64,000 nt of DNA from Bisporella sp. PMI_857 (Eukaryota > Ascomycota > Leotiomycetes > Helotiales > Helotiaceae): contig JAJSPD010000015.1 in NCBI GenBank assembly GCA_021307315.1, positions 1-64,000 on the forward strand. Reading direction: 5' to 3'. The position numbers and the translations under genes were made by a program. Within the stretch, counting starts at the first letter, position 1. Each line of letters begins with the position of its first letter. The notes beneath the pieces are model-generated. The model saw only the letters and a list, made by a program, of their open reading frames with translations. It made no database searches and was not told the DNA's origin. This document shows positions 51,311 through 63,768 of this stretch, one piece after another.

Positions 51311-53044
51311 ATGATTCGCTCAGGTTTACTTAATGGGCTGCTCATAGTCATGCTTTCTGGTCCTCGAGCGAAAGCGATAGAGGAGAGAATATGGACCTCA
51401 TTCAACAATTCAATTGGTGGGAATCTCTATCGTGCAAAGCCGTTTGCCCTTCCATGCTTTTCTCACTTTGAAGGACTTCCATCAGTATTCAATGCCTCGG
51501 CCTGTGCGGAGATCCAGAAAAACTACGCCTCAGCCTCCTTTCGTATAGAATCTTACAATGGCTTCATATATAATCAGGACGAGATCTGCGTTGCTGATTC
51601 ACAGAACCAATGTTTGCTGGATTACAACAATCCTGCCAATCCAGCGGCTTTCACAAATATCAGCTGCAATCAAGGAAGTGTGTCTGATTACTACATAGAA
51701 GTGCATTCCCCGGAAGATGTGATCGCAGCATTACAATTCTCTCGTGCGACGGGTATCAGATTGTCGATTAAAAACAGCGGTCATGACTTTTTTGGTCGCA
51801 ACAGTGGGAAAGGCACGTTCGCGCTTTGGATGCGTCGTTTCAGAGACATCAGCCATGACAAGGCATTTGTGCCCGAAGGATGTGTCAATATGCAGCCAAG
51901 AGACACAATTACCACAGGCGCAGGCGTAAATTTCGATGAAGTGTACAGGTTTGCAGATGAGCACAATGTGACATTCATCGGAGGATACTCACCCACAGTA
52001 GGCACCACTGGGGGCTGGCTTCAGGGAGGCGGTCACTCGGTCCTCTCCGTAGTTCATGGTCTTGGTATAGATCGTGTACTCGAGTTCAAGGTTATCACTC
52101 CAGATGGAGTTCTTCGCACAGCAAATGCATGCGTCAATCCTGATCTGTTTTGGGCTCTTCGGGGAGGCGGTGGTGGAACATTTGGCATTGTTCTGTCAGC
52201 AACGCATGCTGTTGAGCCACGTATGCCGCTGATTGTCGCCTCAATCAAATACACTCAAACTACAGCCAACGTGAATGAATGGATTGAGATTCTGGTGAAC
52301 AATTCCCTAAGATGGGCTACTGAAGGATGGGGCGGCCACTACCTGGCGAACAATTTTATATGCGTGACCCCTCTGCTCTCTGTTCAGGACGCCGAAAAAT
52401 CCATGGAGATTGCGTCTTCATTTGCTCTCAGTAATAATGGCACTGTTGTCGTCGAAAATCTAGATTCCTGGTACGTGTTCTACAGCAAGTACGTAATTCC
52501 GAATGTAGCACGCATTGCTCGTCCCCAGATTCTCAATTCACGTCTTATCCCCGACTCATTGTTTGCTACAGAGTCAGGACGTGCGGGTCTAATAGCATTA
52601 ATGAACTGGATGATTGAAGTTGGATTGACTCCTTACATTCCCAACACAACACCGTACTTATACTCCTGGACATCCAACTCCACCTCGTCAACAACTGCTT
52701 GGCGGGGTAGTGTGTGGCATCTTAGCACTGGGATAGCTTGGGGTTACAATAGCACCTTTGCTCAGCGGGCAGCATCTCTGAAATTACTCGATCAAGTGGC
52801 GGAAAAGATGCACGAGCTGGTCCCTAATGGCGGGGCGTACTTTAATGAGGCAAACCCATGGACCAAGGATTGGAAGGAGGATTGGTGGAGTGACAATTAT
52901 GAGACACTGTTGGCAATCAAGAAGAAATATGATCCAGAAGAGTTACTGAGTTGTTGGAAGTGTGTAGGCTTTGAAGAAAGCAGCGCAGTGGAAAGGTTTC
53001 CATGCTTCCAGGCCTTTGAACTTGGTGCATCAACCCCAGCATAA
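51311..53044 (+). CDS. Secreted FAD-linked oxidoreductase, berberine-bridge type
   Basis: A single exon of 577 residues. The start MIRSGLLNGLLIVMLSG is a signal peptide ending near PRAKA. The FAD-binding PCMH domain has the covalent-FAD His in KNSGHDFFGRNSGKGTF and the loop GGYSPTVGTTGGWLQGGGHS. The usual second attachment Cys of bicovalent members is Ser here, so single attachment is expected. The substrate domain contains VNPDLFWALRGGGGGTFGIV. The C-terminal BBE motif is YFNEANPWTKDWKEDWW with KKKYDPEELLSCWKCVGFE. Relatives in polyketide clusters oxidise alcohols or form rings, for example solanapyrone synthase, which also promotes a Diels-Alder reaction. It is adjacent to the PKS on the same strand and a good candidate for a late oxidative step. 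Confidence 0.92.
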   Translation: MIRSGLLNGLLIVMLSGPRAKAIEERIWTSFNNSIGGNLYRAKPFALPCFSHFEGLPSVFNASACAEIQKNYASASFRIESYNGFIYNQDEICVADSQNQCLLDYNNPANPAAFTNISCNQGSVSDYYIEVHSPEDVIAALQFSRATGIRLSIKNSGHDFFGRNSGKGTFALWMRRFRDISHDKAFVPEGCVNMQPRDTITTGAGVNFDEVYRFADEHNVTFIGGYSPTVGTTGGWLQGGGHSVLSVVHGLGIDRVLEFKVITPDGVLRTANACVNPDLFWALRGGGGGTFGIVLSATHAVEPRMPLIVASIKYTQTTANVNEWIEILVNNSLRWATEGWGGHYLANNFICVTPLLSVQDAEKSMEIASSFALSNNGTVVVENLDSWYVFYSKYVIPNVARIARPQILNSRLIPDSLFATESGRAGLIALMNWMIEVGLTPYIPNTTPYLYSWTSNSTSSTTAWRGSVWHLSTGIAWGYNSTFAQRAASLKLLDQVAEKMHELVPNGGAYFNEANPWTKDWKEDWWSDNYETLLAIKKKYDPEELLSCWKCVGFEESSAVERFPCFQAFELGASTPA

Positions 53045-53599
53045 TATGCTGCAAAGAATCACATCCCTACAGTATGTAGGTTTTCACAACCATGATATGG
53101 TCAATATTTAAAGTAGCCTTTCGGTACATTTCACTGTAGATGATGTTTTTATAGGAAAATATAGTGACAGTGAGAGCTAAACACCCATTTGATGTGCCCT
53201 GATGGGATCCAAAGATGCCAAGAAATTAGGCTTGGCAGTGGTTATGTAACACATCAATGCTGAGATAGATGGGAGTTTACAATACCTTAATTTCCATTGA
53301 GATCTCAAGTTTCCGTACTTGGAAATAAGAGAGGACATTATGAGAATGTCAAAAGATTTAGCCTTATATGAGTTCAGGGGATGTGCATTGTGTTAGATGC
53401 TCTGCAAAAAAGACACAGCATCTAATATCCCTGTCCTCCGTGTTTTAATCAGCGTTGCTTGTTTGACGTCAAATGTCCCTTGCTAAGCGTGTCTTTACAA
53501 TCATCGCACTCTGATCTTCGCAAAAACGTCCTTGGTGATGAGGAGAATACTTCGCAGTTTTGTATCAAATTACTTAAAAGCCGAAAAACTCTATGCACG
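53045..53599. other. Promoter region of the Zn2Cys6 regulator
   Basis: No exon is supported. No clear CGG palindrome was found, so autoregulation through such a site is not suggested by this stretch. Confidence 0.45.
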
Positions 53600-55483
53600 A
53601 TGTCTAGCATCAATGCTGTCTCTAATCGAGCCAAGAAAAAGTCGAAGCTCGGTTGCAAGACTTGCAAGACCCGTAAGATAAAGGTGCGCGAAGCTGAGAT
53701 TCCCGAAGTGCGTAGCTACTGACATTACCTGCAGTGCGACGAGGCAGCCCCAGTGTGCCGGAACTGCAAAGTTTATTACAGCAATCGTGTTACAACGTGT
53801 GAATATGTCTATATCGTACCCATCCCGAAGTCGAGACGATTGGCTTCTAAGGAGGCCTCCTCAGGCTCGACGGCTTGTCAGGCGAGTAAGAGCACTTCAT
53901 CATCACAGCCGAAAGGCCAAAAAGCGCAAATCCATCCACCGAGTACAGTTGTCGCCGCTTTCCAACGACACGTGGGGTTATTAAACCTTGATCCATTTAA
54001 CATTCATGTGAAAAGCGATTTGCCTGGTGCTGATAAACTTCTACATCACTGTAAGGAAATTCTCATTCCCTGCCGGTATGCCTGATCACTACTGATGATC
54101 TTCTAGATCTTACTGCGGTTGTAAGAAAATGCGTTCCTGTTGGCTATACTCCTGCAACGAACCCTTTAGCAGTGGCTTGGTGGCCTCTTGTTCAACATGA
54201 TCCATTTCTGCATCATGTTATGCTTCAAATTGCTGCAGTCAACCTTGAATGGGGTACGTCACCTCCTGTATAGGATATATTTTACTTCTCCCAGCGCCCC
54301 TCTAGTTCACGTTGCGGGATTGTTCAAATCCTGACCGACCCTGGCTCTCTGAGACCTCCGCACTGACATTGAGTAGCACAGCAAAAGCCGAACCACCATA
54401 ATTCTAGTCTGTATACGACGGTGAGTCTTGAACTCCTGAAAGCTAGACTGAAGGACAACACAAAAGCCACGTCGGACGAAACAATAGCGGCGATTGCCTG
54501 CCTTGCAGCTCTCGAGGTACGATTTCATGAGATTAGTTACGCTGTGCTAATCTTCCGTGTGCAGAATGAGAAGCGCAACGCAATAGCTGTAAGGATGCAT
54601 GTTGAAGGTTTGAAGCGAATGGTGAGACTCAGGGGTGGGCTATCACAAGTCCGCGCCTCTAGCCCTGCAGCTGCGACCGTAGTGTTTTGGTACGAGAAAG
54701 ACTCTCCCAAAGGAGTTACACATGTGATCTCGAACACTACTGACTGCTGCCAGGTTTACATTTATCATAACAGGCGAGCCCCAATTCCCTGATGAATATG
54801 AGAACACATTATTGGATCCTACACCACTACCCGATCCATTATCGACGTCTCACCAACTAGATTTCGCAGATTTCATTGAGGATAGGGTTACCTTAAATGT
54901 CCTTCAAGAAGCACGGCAATACATGCTCGACTTCGAGCAAAACTCGCGAAATAGTCAGAGTATTCGATTTGCAATTCCGAAAGCGATAGCAATCCACAGC
55001 AAGAACTCATGGCTCGCTCAGCGTCTGCTCCACAAGCCATCGCCTGGCACGATTATTGAGCCTATGGCGGCATGTTGTCGTTACGCAGCATGCATGTTTC
55101 TGTTCTTTCTATTTGAGCATCATTACCCTGACCCCACCTTGGTTTTGAATAGTCTGTTGCACAAGCTCAAGTCAAGCCTAGATGAAATCCTTCCGTGTTC
55201 AGGAAAGGAGCATACTCTTGTTTTGTGGTTGTTGACTGTGGCAGGTGTGACAGCAGAGAAGCTGCCAGCGGAACGTGATTGGGCTGTGGGATATCTAGTT
55301 GAAAGCGCTGCAGAGCTTGGCTTGAGAACTTGGGATGACATGAGAGCTGTATTAGCCATAGTGATTTGGGTAGATGGGATAGAGGAAAGCAGGTTCTGCA
55401 GGTTGTGGGACGATGCACTATCGGCTGCGAGAGGGACAATGGTCGCGGATCCGTTTTGTGCGATCATTGAGGAGATTCGGTGA
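53600..55483 (+). CDS. Zn2Cys6 transcription factor
   Basis: About six exons. MSSINAVSNRAKKKSKLGCK followed by TCKTRKIK splices to CDEAAPVCRNCKVYYSNRVT and TCEY, giving C-x2-C-x6-C-x6-C-x2-C-x10-C. The last spacing of ten is longer than the usual six to nine. A Ser/Lys-rich linker follows, then a fungal_trans_2-like domain: FQRHVGLLNLDPFNIH, NPLAVAWWPLVQHDPFLHHV, AIACLAALE, VEGLKRMVRLRGGL, and the C-terminal part beginning EPQFPDEYENTLLD. Introns lie near 53686-53734, 54050-54107, 54256, 54517-54564 and 54689-54752. It ends at 55483. It is the likely pathway-specific activator, and its dimer could read the CGG..CCG sites in the cluster promoters. Confidence 0.85.
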
Positions 55484-56234
55484 AATGAAAGCGAAGATTC
55501 CTCGCTTTATTTTCAAAGAGTGGCAACCCTCTTTCGGGAGTTATTTTTGCTGGAATTTGAAGGCACAACTGTATTCTATTCAAACATATTCGGGCGATTC
55601 TAGAATATTTCACGAAGGGCAATAGACGTCTCATTGCTCGGATCGCCCTGCCTGTGACCACTCACCGCTGCTCTTTCAACATTTCTCTGTAAATCCGAGT
55701 ACCAAACATGTCTGTGATAATATATTTTGAACGAAAGAGGAAAATCGAAAGTATTAAAACGAAATCGAAGTAGATGTGAAGAAACGTAGGAACTAGAGAC
55801 TTCGCACCAAGGCTTCTTATGATATCAACAGAGCTTAGATAAAGTCTATCTAATTACATATGCACATTTCTCCGTTACAACGCCTCCCATCTCATATAGT
55901 TGGGTAAATATATATGAATAGTCGCAGGAAGTCTAGGCCTGTTTGAACTATCGAGAATCGTCCCACAATCCTAGGGATATCTAGAATGTGAGATTCTCAC
56001 AGAACATTGCCCTGGATAGCACCTCTATAGCTGATATGGTGTGATCTTGAGTTTGCACGTGAAAATGAGCTACCGAGTTCAGAGAAAGGAATTAGAATTG
56101 GAGTTCTTGGAGCACCGAACATTTTTAAGGCGGGGATGGCAATCAGGGGAGCAAGTACGACTCTTGGGGACGTGATAGAGATATCCTATGTAAGGAAGAT
56201 AGTTATTCTAGTATTTTGCTCTATAAATAAATAT
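55484..56234. other. Convergent 3' region of regulator and ABC transporter
   Basis: No exon is supported. The stretch is AT-rich with short frames only. Confidence 0.5.
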
Positions 56235-59200
56235 TTAACTCTCCTCTATAATATCAGACTCAGTATCCTGCACTTTATCTTCCATCTTGTTTTCGTTTCG
56301 GTGATACAGTTCTTTGAACGCCGAGTCGGTGGCAAGCAAATTGCGCGGGATATCGCATTCGATTAGTTTCCCATTCTTCAGCACCACAATTCGATCGAAG
56401 TCTATGATCGTGTCAAGACGATGTGCGATAGCGATAATGGTATGGTGAGCGAACGCCTCCCGGATTATTCGCTGCATCAAATCATCTGTCGCCCGGTCCA
56501 CACTATCATAAATAATTAGCTTTATTTCGCACAGCCAGCCATTCGGAGAGCGGATACCTGCTTGTTGCCTCATCCAACACCACAATTTTTCCAGGTCGCA
56601 GAATCGCCCTCGCCAAGCAGAATAATTGCCGTTGGCCATGGCTCAAGAAATCTACATCCATTTCTGTATCGAGACCTCCTTTTGTTTTAATGATATTCCA
56701 GAGTTCCACCTTTTGCAACGCTTCGATGAGCTTATCATCTGTTTGCGCATCCCAAGGATCCAAGTTCGTTCTAATCGTTCCATATAAAAAGTAAGGGTCT
56801 TGAGGTATCGCATTCAGTCTGGTTCTCACTTCTTGACGTGGAATTGTTGAGATATCTAAGTCATCGATGAATATCGAACCGCTGGAGATCTCAATCAGGC
56901 GGAACAAAGCGAGCACAAGAGAGGACTTGCCACTCCCGCTGCGACCGCATATTCCAATTTTTTCGCCGGGTCGGATGGTAAGGTCGAAGTCTTCTACTGC
57001 ATTTTTGCCCGATTCTGGGTTGTATGAGATGGATAGGTTTTTGATATCTATCAATCCCGTGCTAGGCCATTTGGGGGGTGGTATCTCCTTCTCATTAGGA
57101 AGATTTTCGGACACCACCTCTGCCTCGAAACTCTTTGTTCGGCTCACAGCACCGATTGCCGTTTCCAAGAGAGTCCTAATAACATCTTAGATTTGGTAAT
57201 GAGCGACATTCAAATCATACTTACCACTGAATAACAACCCACTTGATATTCTGCCCAAACGATATAATATTTACAAGAGCAACTCCGGTGAATCCTGTTT
57301 TCTATGTCTTAGTTGATGATATAAATTGACCTGGAGTTGCAGTGTCAACTTACCAACACTCACCGAAGACTTCAACTTGAGAGAGACGCCTACAACTATC
57401 AATGCTAACCCCATGGATATAAAATCCAAAACCAGAGTCAGCCACCTCTGGATCATGTATAGCAGGTAGACCGGTCTTTGCGATAAATCCAATAGCTTAT
57501 TATTCAATTCGTGATTTGCTTGTTGCCATCCGAAAGCCCTAATCGTGGCCAAGCCACTCAAAGTTTCAATGAACTGTGTGTATAATGGACTTTTGGCTTC
57601 CAGGTCCATAAATCTCAGCTGTCTAGATGTGCGTAAATAGTAGTTCTGAATACAGTAGAAGACGCCGGTGAGGAAAGGGAAGCTAATTAGGATATACCAA
57701 CTTGCGCTAGCTATGAGTATAGCTTGGCCAATAGTACTAAGCGCCAGGCCAACAACATCGAACAGGGCGTTTGGCAGTTCGCCATCGATGAGTTGAATGT
57801 CTTGTGAGAATCTGTTCAGTGTGGTTCCAGTATCTGTGCTGCTGAAGAACAAGAGCGGTGCAGCCATCACCGTTGTAAGAGTTTTGAGATGTAACCTGGC
57901 GCCTGTTTTGACTTGCATAATATTGAAGACATGTCTGCAATACAGGTCAATTTGAATCTTCCACTGACAAATATAACTTCACGATATTCCACTTACATGG
58001 CAAGGCCAGCTAGTGCGACTAGATTAGATATCTGCAAGGCAGCATAAATTCCAAGATACTTTCCCTCAGATGGGTGCTCGCTGTTATCGATCGCAGATGA
58101 CCACCACTTAAGCCATACAGGCGGAAATGTCTCTAAGAAAGCCCATGTAATCTCCAGAACCCAAAATATTATCATAGGCATCCGTCCCGCAGCAGAAAAA
58201 TAATACTTATAAACTAAAAGATCACCCGTTTGTCTTGCCTTGTCCTGTGTCTCCACCATTAGGTCAGGAGATGAAATGCCTACTTCGTTGAGAGTAGTAT
58301 CGGGCTTTATTTCTTGATTTTTAGACTTTCTGTCAGCACCAGTAAGAGAGAAACCATGCACATAGGATCCATCTCGAGAGTTGAGCTCCGCGAAGCTGCC
58401 CTGTTCAATGACAGTACCTGATTTGTCTAGTGCTACAATGTTGTCGGCTAAAGGGAGCAGGTTGACTGTTGTTCTGTTATGATGTATGTCTCCTAAAAAA
58501 TTAATAAACTTACCTGCATGTGTTGCAGCGATAATTGTTGTAGAAGACAATCGAAGTAGCCCACTGGGTCCGAATAGTCGCTCAAAAATGTGACGCTCAG
58601 TGGTTGAATCAAGTCCGCTGAATACATCGTCGAAGATTGCCACCTGCTTCAGAGTTAAATACATTATAAATGATGTGATAGCAACGACTTACCTCTTTCT
58701 TGGCATAGACAGCTCTCGCGATTGCCTAGTTTAAGTAAGTTTGTGTGCTATAGGAAATCATGGTTAACTCACAAGGCGTTGTTTTTGCCCACCACTAAGC
58801 GATATGCCATTGCTACCAATCTTGGTTTGATCGCCTTGTGGGAGCAATGCGATGTCCTCATCAAGGGCACAAGAATAAAGTACAGCACCATACCAGCTAA
58901 GGTCTAGATGGGAGAATCCAACCACATTATCTTGAATAGTCTGGCTTAACAGCCAAGGTGTCTGATCACAAAATGAGAAATTGAAGGATGAGCTGTGCAC
59001 TGAGCCTGTGAAGAGCGGAGTCTCTCCAAGAATTGCTTTCAGCAGTGTGCTCTTTCCACTTGCTATGGGCCCAACTATCACTGTAAATTGTGCACGGGGG
59101 ATAACTAGGTTGATATCCCGAAGAATGGGTGAATCGTCAACCTTCCAGCCAAAGGTGCCTCTTCTTATAACGACCATATCAACTGATTGGCCGATGGCCT

Positions 59201-61353
59201 CATCTTTGACCTGTCCTCAACATATTAGATCATCAACAGATATATTTCACCACCAACTTACATGAAATGGGTGATACTTGTGATCCGCATTCATATTATC
59301 GAAACCATTGGAGACCCTCTTCGCAAATAAGTCCTTCTCCTCCTCTGGAGTATAAGTCTTTTCCGTCCTCGAAGCTTCAGGCATAAATTTGCGGTGGTCC
59401 TTCTTAGTATCCGTCTTCAAGTATGTCTGGATACGATCCAAGCAGCCAACCGACGACATGAAGGCTGGGAAGGATGAGAAAACTTGGGCTAGCGGCTGAT
59501 TTAAGAGTAAGAGTAAGGCAATCGACGTGAAAAGTCTTGTTGTATCTAGGGATCGCCCACTAGCGTTTTCAATACCAATGAATGTACCGAAAGTTATGAT
59601 GGGGGATATGAGTTGGGGAACGAACGCGAACACTGCGCAGAATATCATGACCATTCGGAAAGCAGCCATATCCGCAAGCTCGGTAACACGAAGTTGTTGA
59701 ATAAGGCTAGACAACTTTGGCACGAGGCCACTCATTTTGACTCCCTTCATACCGCTAAGCATGGTTGATGTAACACCTCCAATACGTTAGCGCTAGATAA
59801 TATTCTGTAAAGTGTAGTCATACTGACCTACACGCTTTTGTATGGCCTGTACCCACACCACTTGTTTTGTCCCAGCACTCCTCGCAACATGAGCAGATCC
59901 AGCTGCGCTCACTTAAACCAGTCAGAAAATAGTATTCAGAGGAGAAAACAACGTACAACATGCCACAACGATAGGTGCAATGCATGCAAGACCAATTTCT
60001 CTCTGCAGGAGCCAAGTAGCGACTCCGATCTGAATAACACTAGCCCACAGCTCATGTACGAACCTCAAGCCAAGCTCAATCCTGTCAATGTCTGTACTCA
60101 TCAATGTGACAGCCGCCGAATCATCCAGGGCTGTGATGGATATGTCGGTGGTCTTCTGGTAAATGGCTGAAACAAGAGTTCCACGAATCATGGTAATCCA
60201 TTTGTATACGCCGTGCCAGTAGAAACCTGTCGAGACCTAGGCAGATAAGTGCGTGTATCCTGGAAGTTGCACAAAAGAGGGACTACTTACAGCAAGACCA
60301 AAGTACACTATTGCGTATGCGCCGAGCAAGCCATATCCAATACTCTGGCTCTGCACGGGATCTTGAAGAAATTCCAAGTAGCGCCTTAGAAGTAGGGGTT
60401 GGCAAAAAGTAAACCCAATCAAGCAAAGTCTGGGAAATATTGGGATAATTATTTGCCGCCTCGATATTCGGGTGAGGGTTAATATCAGGCTACATTTTCC
60501 ACCATCGCGTGCTAATACGCGGAATGTCAGCTAAATTCCAAGTAGAATAAGGTTAAACGGCCTTACAAGCCGTCCAAAGTCGCCTAAACATGGCTCCGAG
60601 CACACCAGCGGTTACTTTTTCATCAATGGGATACAGATCATCCATCAGGAGGATCTTGGAGAATCCGGTACTGATCAGAGCATTCAACCAATAGAATAGA
60701 CCTTGATTAAAAATTCCTATCGTCTCCTCCGGCCCCTTCTGGAGGTAATTATGAATCAGAAAGCGCCTCTTCTCTCTTGCTTCAAGAAGCAGAATCAAGA
60801 ATTTCATCCCAAGTGAGGCCATAAGTAGGCCTCGAATAGGCTTAGAGCTACTTGCCAGCCATGATGTTCTTACTCTTGCTATATCGAATAACAAAGAGAT
60901 AGAGAAATATACAGCTAACAGAGCAGATGGACGCAGTGACCGCGAATGCTCCAGATACGATAAAATACTAAACAAGCATGCATCAATGAATGACAAAGCA
61001 GCAGCTGCGATGACAATTGCTTGGTGCGGTGTATCTTCGTGACATCGAAATATCAACAATACCAATTGAAGGATTGCAAAGACACTAATGGCAATCTACT
61101 AGCTATCAACTTAATTTCATGTGACGTATAGAACGAAGTTTACTACCAGTTTAGTGAATTGCAATGCTCGGCCAGCTACTTGGTGTTGGCTATTGCTTAG
61201 CTGAATTATGCGAAGAGGCGCGACGAGGATTAGAATAACCGAAGGGACAATTGACAAAATACTCTCCTCAAAAACAAAAGTGAAGTCAAATTTCCGACTG
61301 CAGTCCTCGACACCAGGACCGAAAGAGGCATCGTTACATCTTGATGCACTCAT
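56235..61353 (-). CDS. Full-length ABCC (MRP-type) ABC transporter
   Basis: About ten exons read from the ATG at 61353 (MSASRCNDASFGPGVEDCSR), roughly 1,450 residues. Order: N-terminal membrane extension (TMD0), TMD1 (FNQGLFYWLNALISTGFSK; ALDDSAAVTLMSTDIDRIEL), NBD1 with Walker A GPIASGKST, signature LSGGQKQRL and Walker B VAIFDDVFSGLD, TMD2 (FFSSTDTGTTLNRFSQDIQL), NBD2 with Walker A GRSGSGKSS, signature LSHGQRQ and Walker B IVVLDEATS. An intron within the D-loop region near 56510-56565 joins DEATS to SVDRATDD, so the second site is intact. The start and FDFTFVFEESILSIVPS are typical of filamentous-fungal ABCC proteins in metabolite clusters. Its likely role is export of, or resistance to, the cluster product at the plasma or vacuolar membrane. 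Confidence 0.92.
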
Positions 61354-62679
61354 GGCGCTGAGCAAGACAACGACAAAGCCATGAGATCAAGCCAGGAGCT
61401 GTGAATTATGCGGGGAAGAAAGGTATGCTCTAAAGCTGTTTCAAGTTACTGCTATCTAAAAAATGTCCCATATAGAAAAAGCCATAAACAGCAATCTATA
61501 GAGTAGACAATGCGGTGTTGAGAAGCTGGGCAAGCAGGAGAAAGGGAAAATCGCTGCAGAATGCTACTGCCAGATGTCACACCGCTCACCAATCATCTCA
61601 TGCTGACGCTTCCAGAGTTTCCAATAAGCTTAGATTATGCTACCATTCAACGGCGTTGCATTCGCGAGATGTCCGCGCACATCGACTGTGAATACGGGAT
61701 CTGCACACCTTCCCAAGGAAGCTTAGGGCCACTGAGGAACTTTTCTTCAGGGGATGGCTTAGTACGGTGGCCCATGGCGCCGATATGGACAAGTCAAGAA
61801 ATAGAAGTGATGAAAAATTAGACTCTTAACTTCAAGGTCGCCATCATGACTGCAATTGAACTGATAGCTGGGCAAGCAAGGCATCTATCCTCTGGAGGAT
61901 TATTACGCCAAGACTGTGCTACATAAGGGGTGTCAGGAATCGGCTTATACAAGTAGGCCAAGGAGCTAGAAAATCTCGTACCTATATATATTACCGCTAA
62001 TAACCGTAGAGAATAGAACATCCGTAACACTCCAAATAGACCCATATTCTATTATTGTGATACTCTCGCAGATCCACCAATTGATCCCCTGGTTGATAGA
62101 TCCTATTTCTAACAAGGGGATACAGAACAGGATAACACGTGACTTTCGATTCATCAAAACTCCCTAAGCTGGGTAGTGCCCAGATTGACATTAAAAATAG
62201 GTTGATTATCTAGTAAGTATAGTCTGGGGCGTCTCGTAGAACATCCGCGCATTGTAGAATCTTTCGTGTTCAATGCAGATTGAGACATGTAGCTGGTTTC
62301 TCGCTTGCTGTAACCCTTACTTGCGTTAGGGCCGCCATTATACTTACGTCTTGGATAGAGATAGTGAGTATAGCTGGTGCGGCCTTTCATTCATATGCAA
62401 CGGGGTGATAATTTTGAGTGGAAGGATATGTTGTACTTTAGGCTTGATTCATTCTTTAAATTTCCTAGGTTGATAAAATTGTGTTTCTGAAGCTTTTTGG
62501 CTTTTTTTGGTAGTTACAGGTACATCATTTGTACTTAAATGCAGGCGATGGAATGCAGGCATTACGGCACAGCTGATCTATGGCATTGGGATACTGTAAG
62601 TATGACCACACAAATGGCTACACCAGTTGAAGAGCACCTCTATACTTGGGTATTCTGCTTATAATGCTACATTAGTGCA
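61354..62679. other. Gene-free stretch upstream of the ABC transporter
   Basis: About 1.3 kb with no supported gene. Minus-strand frames at 62.0-62.4 kb show no convincing motif. It contains the transporter promoter and the 3' flank of the oxygenase gene. Confidence 0.5.
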
Positions 62680-63768
62680 TCAAGCGTAAGTTCCCTCTAT
62701 CCTCATGTTTTGAAACTCGCCCGCAGTTATATATTGCGGATTCGCATCCTTCAACTCCAATGCTTTAACCAAGGGGCGCAAGCTAGCTTTTCTGTCTGGC
62801 TTTCCGAAATAGGCAATGGAAAACCGCTCGTCGATGATGCTTTCCGCTTCCAGTTTCAAGCTAATTCGTGGGTTGTCTGGCAAATGAACACGATGCCGTG
62901 CACTCGGCAGATTAGTCCAACTTTGCAAACAGTCTCCTACATTCAAAATGCATTCGTGCAGCCCTCCGCTCTCAAGATCTAAGAAGTTTCCACTGCCGCG
63001 CGGGAGTTCAACTTGCAAACCGCCCACGCTATCTTGGAACAAGAGCGTAATGGTACCAAAATCGGTATGGGCTGCGATGCGCGTTGAATGAGAAAACTCT
63101 TCTCGTGATACAGCAGGATAATGTGTCAGTCGCAATTCATTGCTTTGCGTTGCGTGAAGCTCGCTCAGTGCCTGCGATGTAAGTCCAAGGCCAATGGAGA
63201 TAGCTTCAAGGATGACCAACTCGGCGCGATAACAAGATAAAAAGAAGGACGTGAAAGTCGGCTCAAATTCATCGCACACACCGGGTGGCGGCCAGATATT
63301 GCTGTATAGCTCATCCTGCTCTGAGCCTATGTCATAAGACTCCTAGAAGAGCCCATTTAGTGTTGGTTCTACGAACAGATACGGGGAGTGACAGACTTTC
63401 ATATCTTTCAAGAGGGGTAGAGGCACAGTTGAGTCGTGATTTGAGATCGCAGATACATTCTCGAGCCCGATGGGACTGAATCCTCTATGTGGATTTGCTG
63501 TTGGCGGATGCGGTGATTTTAGTTTCTGCTCCAGAGGAAGCTGAAAGAAACGACGACTCTAAGGAAGACGTCAGCACGCATTTGTTTCTATGGGTTTGTA
63601 GTCTCAGACAGTCTCAAATGCCTTATCAATATCTGATGAGGAAACCCCGTGATTTACCAATCTGGCAAATCCGTATTGCTTCAAAGTCGAGACAAACTTG
63701 GTGCAAAACTCATACCGTTTAGCCTCGTCATTGCTGCGGAAGTCTGCGAAATCAAGTTGCTCAATCAT
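62680..63768 (-). CDS. 2-oxoglutarate/Fe(II) oxygenase, isopenicillin-N-synthase-like
   Basis: Three exons (63768-63610, 63558-63397, 63342-62680) give a complete protein of 327 residues. The N-terminal exon begins MIEQLDFADFRSND and contains KQYGFARLVNHGVS, typical of the DIOX_N domain. Next come RRFFQLPLEQKLKSPHP, RGFSPIGLENVS, ESYDIGSEQDE and NIWPPPG. The catalytic core has HxD in AAHTDFGTITLLFQ, the distal His in SARHRVHLP and the 2OG-binding RxS in ERFSIAYFG. All ligands are intact. Family members hydroxylate, desaturate, epoxidise or cyclise small molecules. It is the last gene in view and probably a tailoring enzyme of the neighbouring polyketide cluster. Confidence 0.9.

Noticed and set aside
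61997..62390. Possible LTR or retroelement debris upstream of the ABC transporter
   Set aside because: Some phrases resemble LTR edges, but no paired repeat, primer-binding site or polyprotein fragment could be found.
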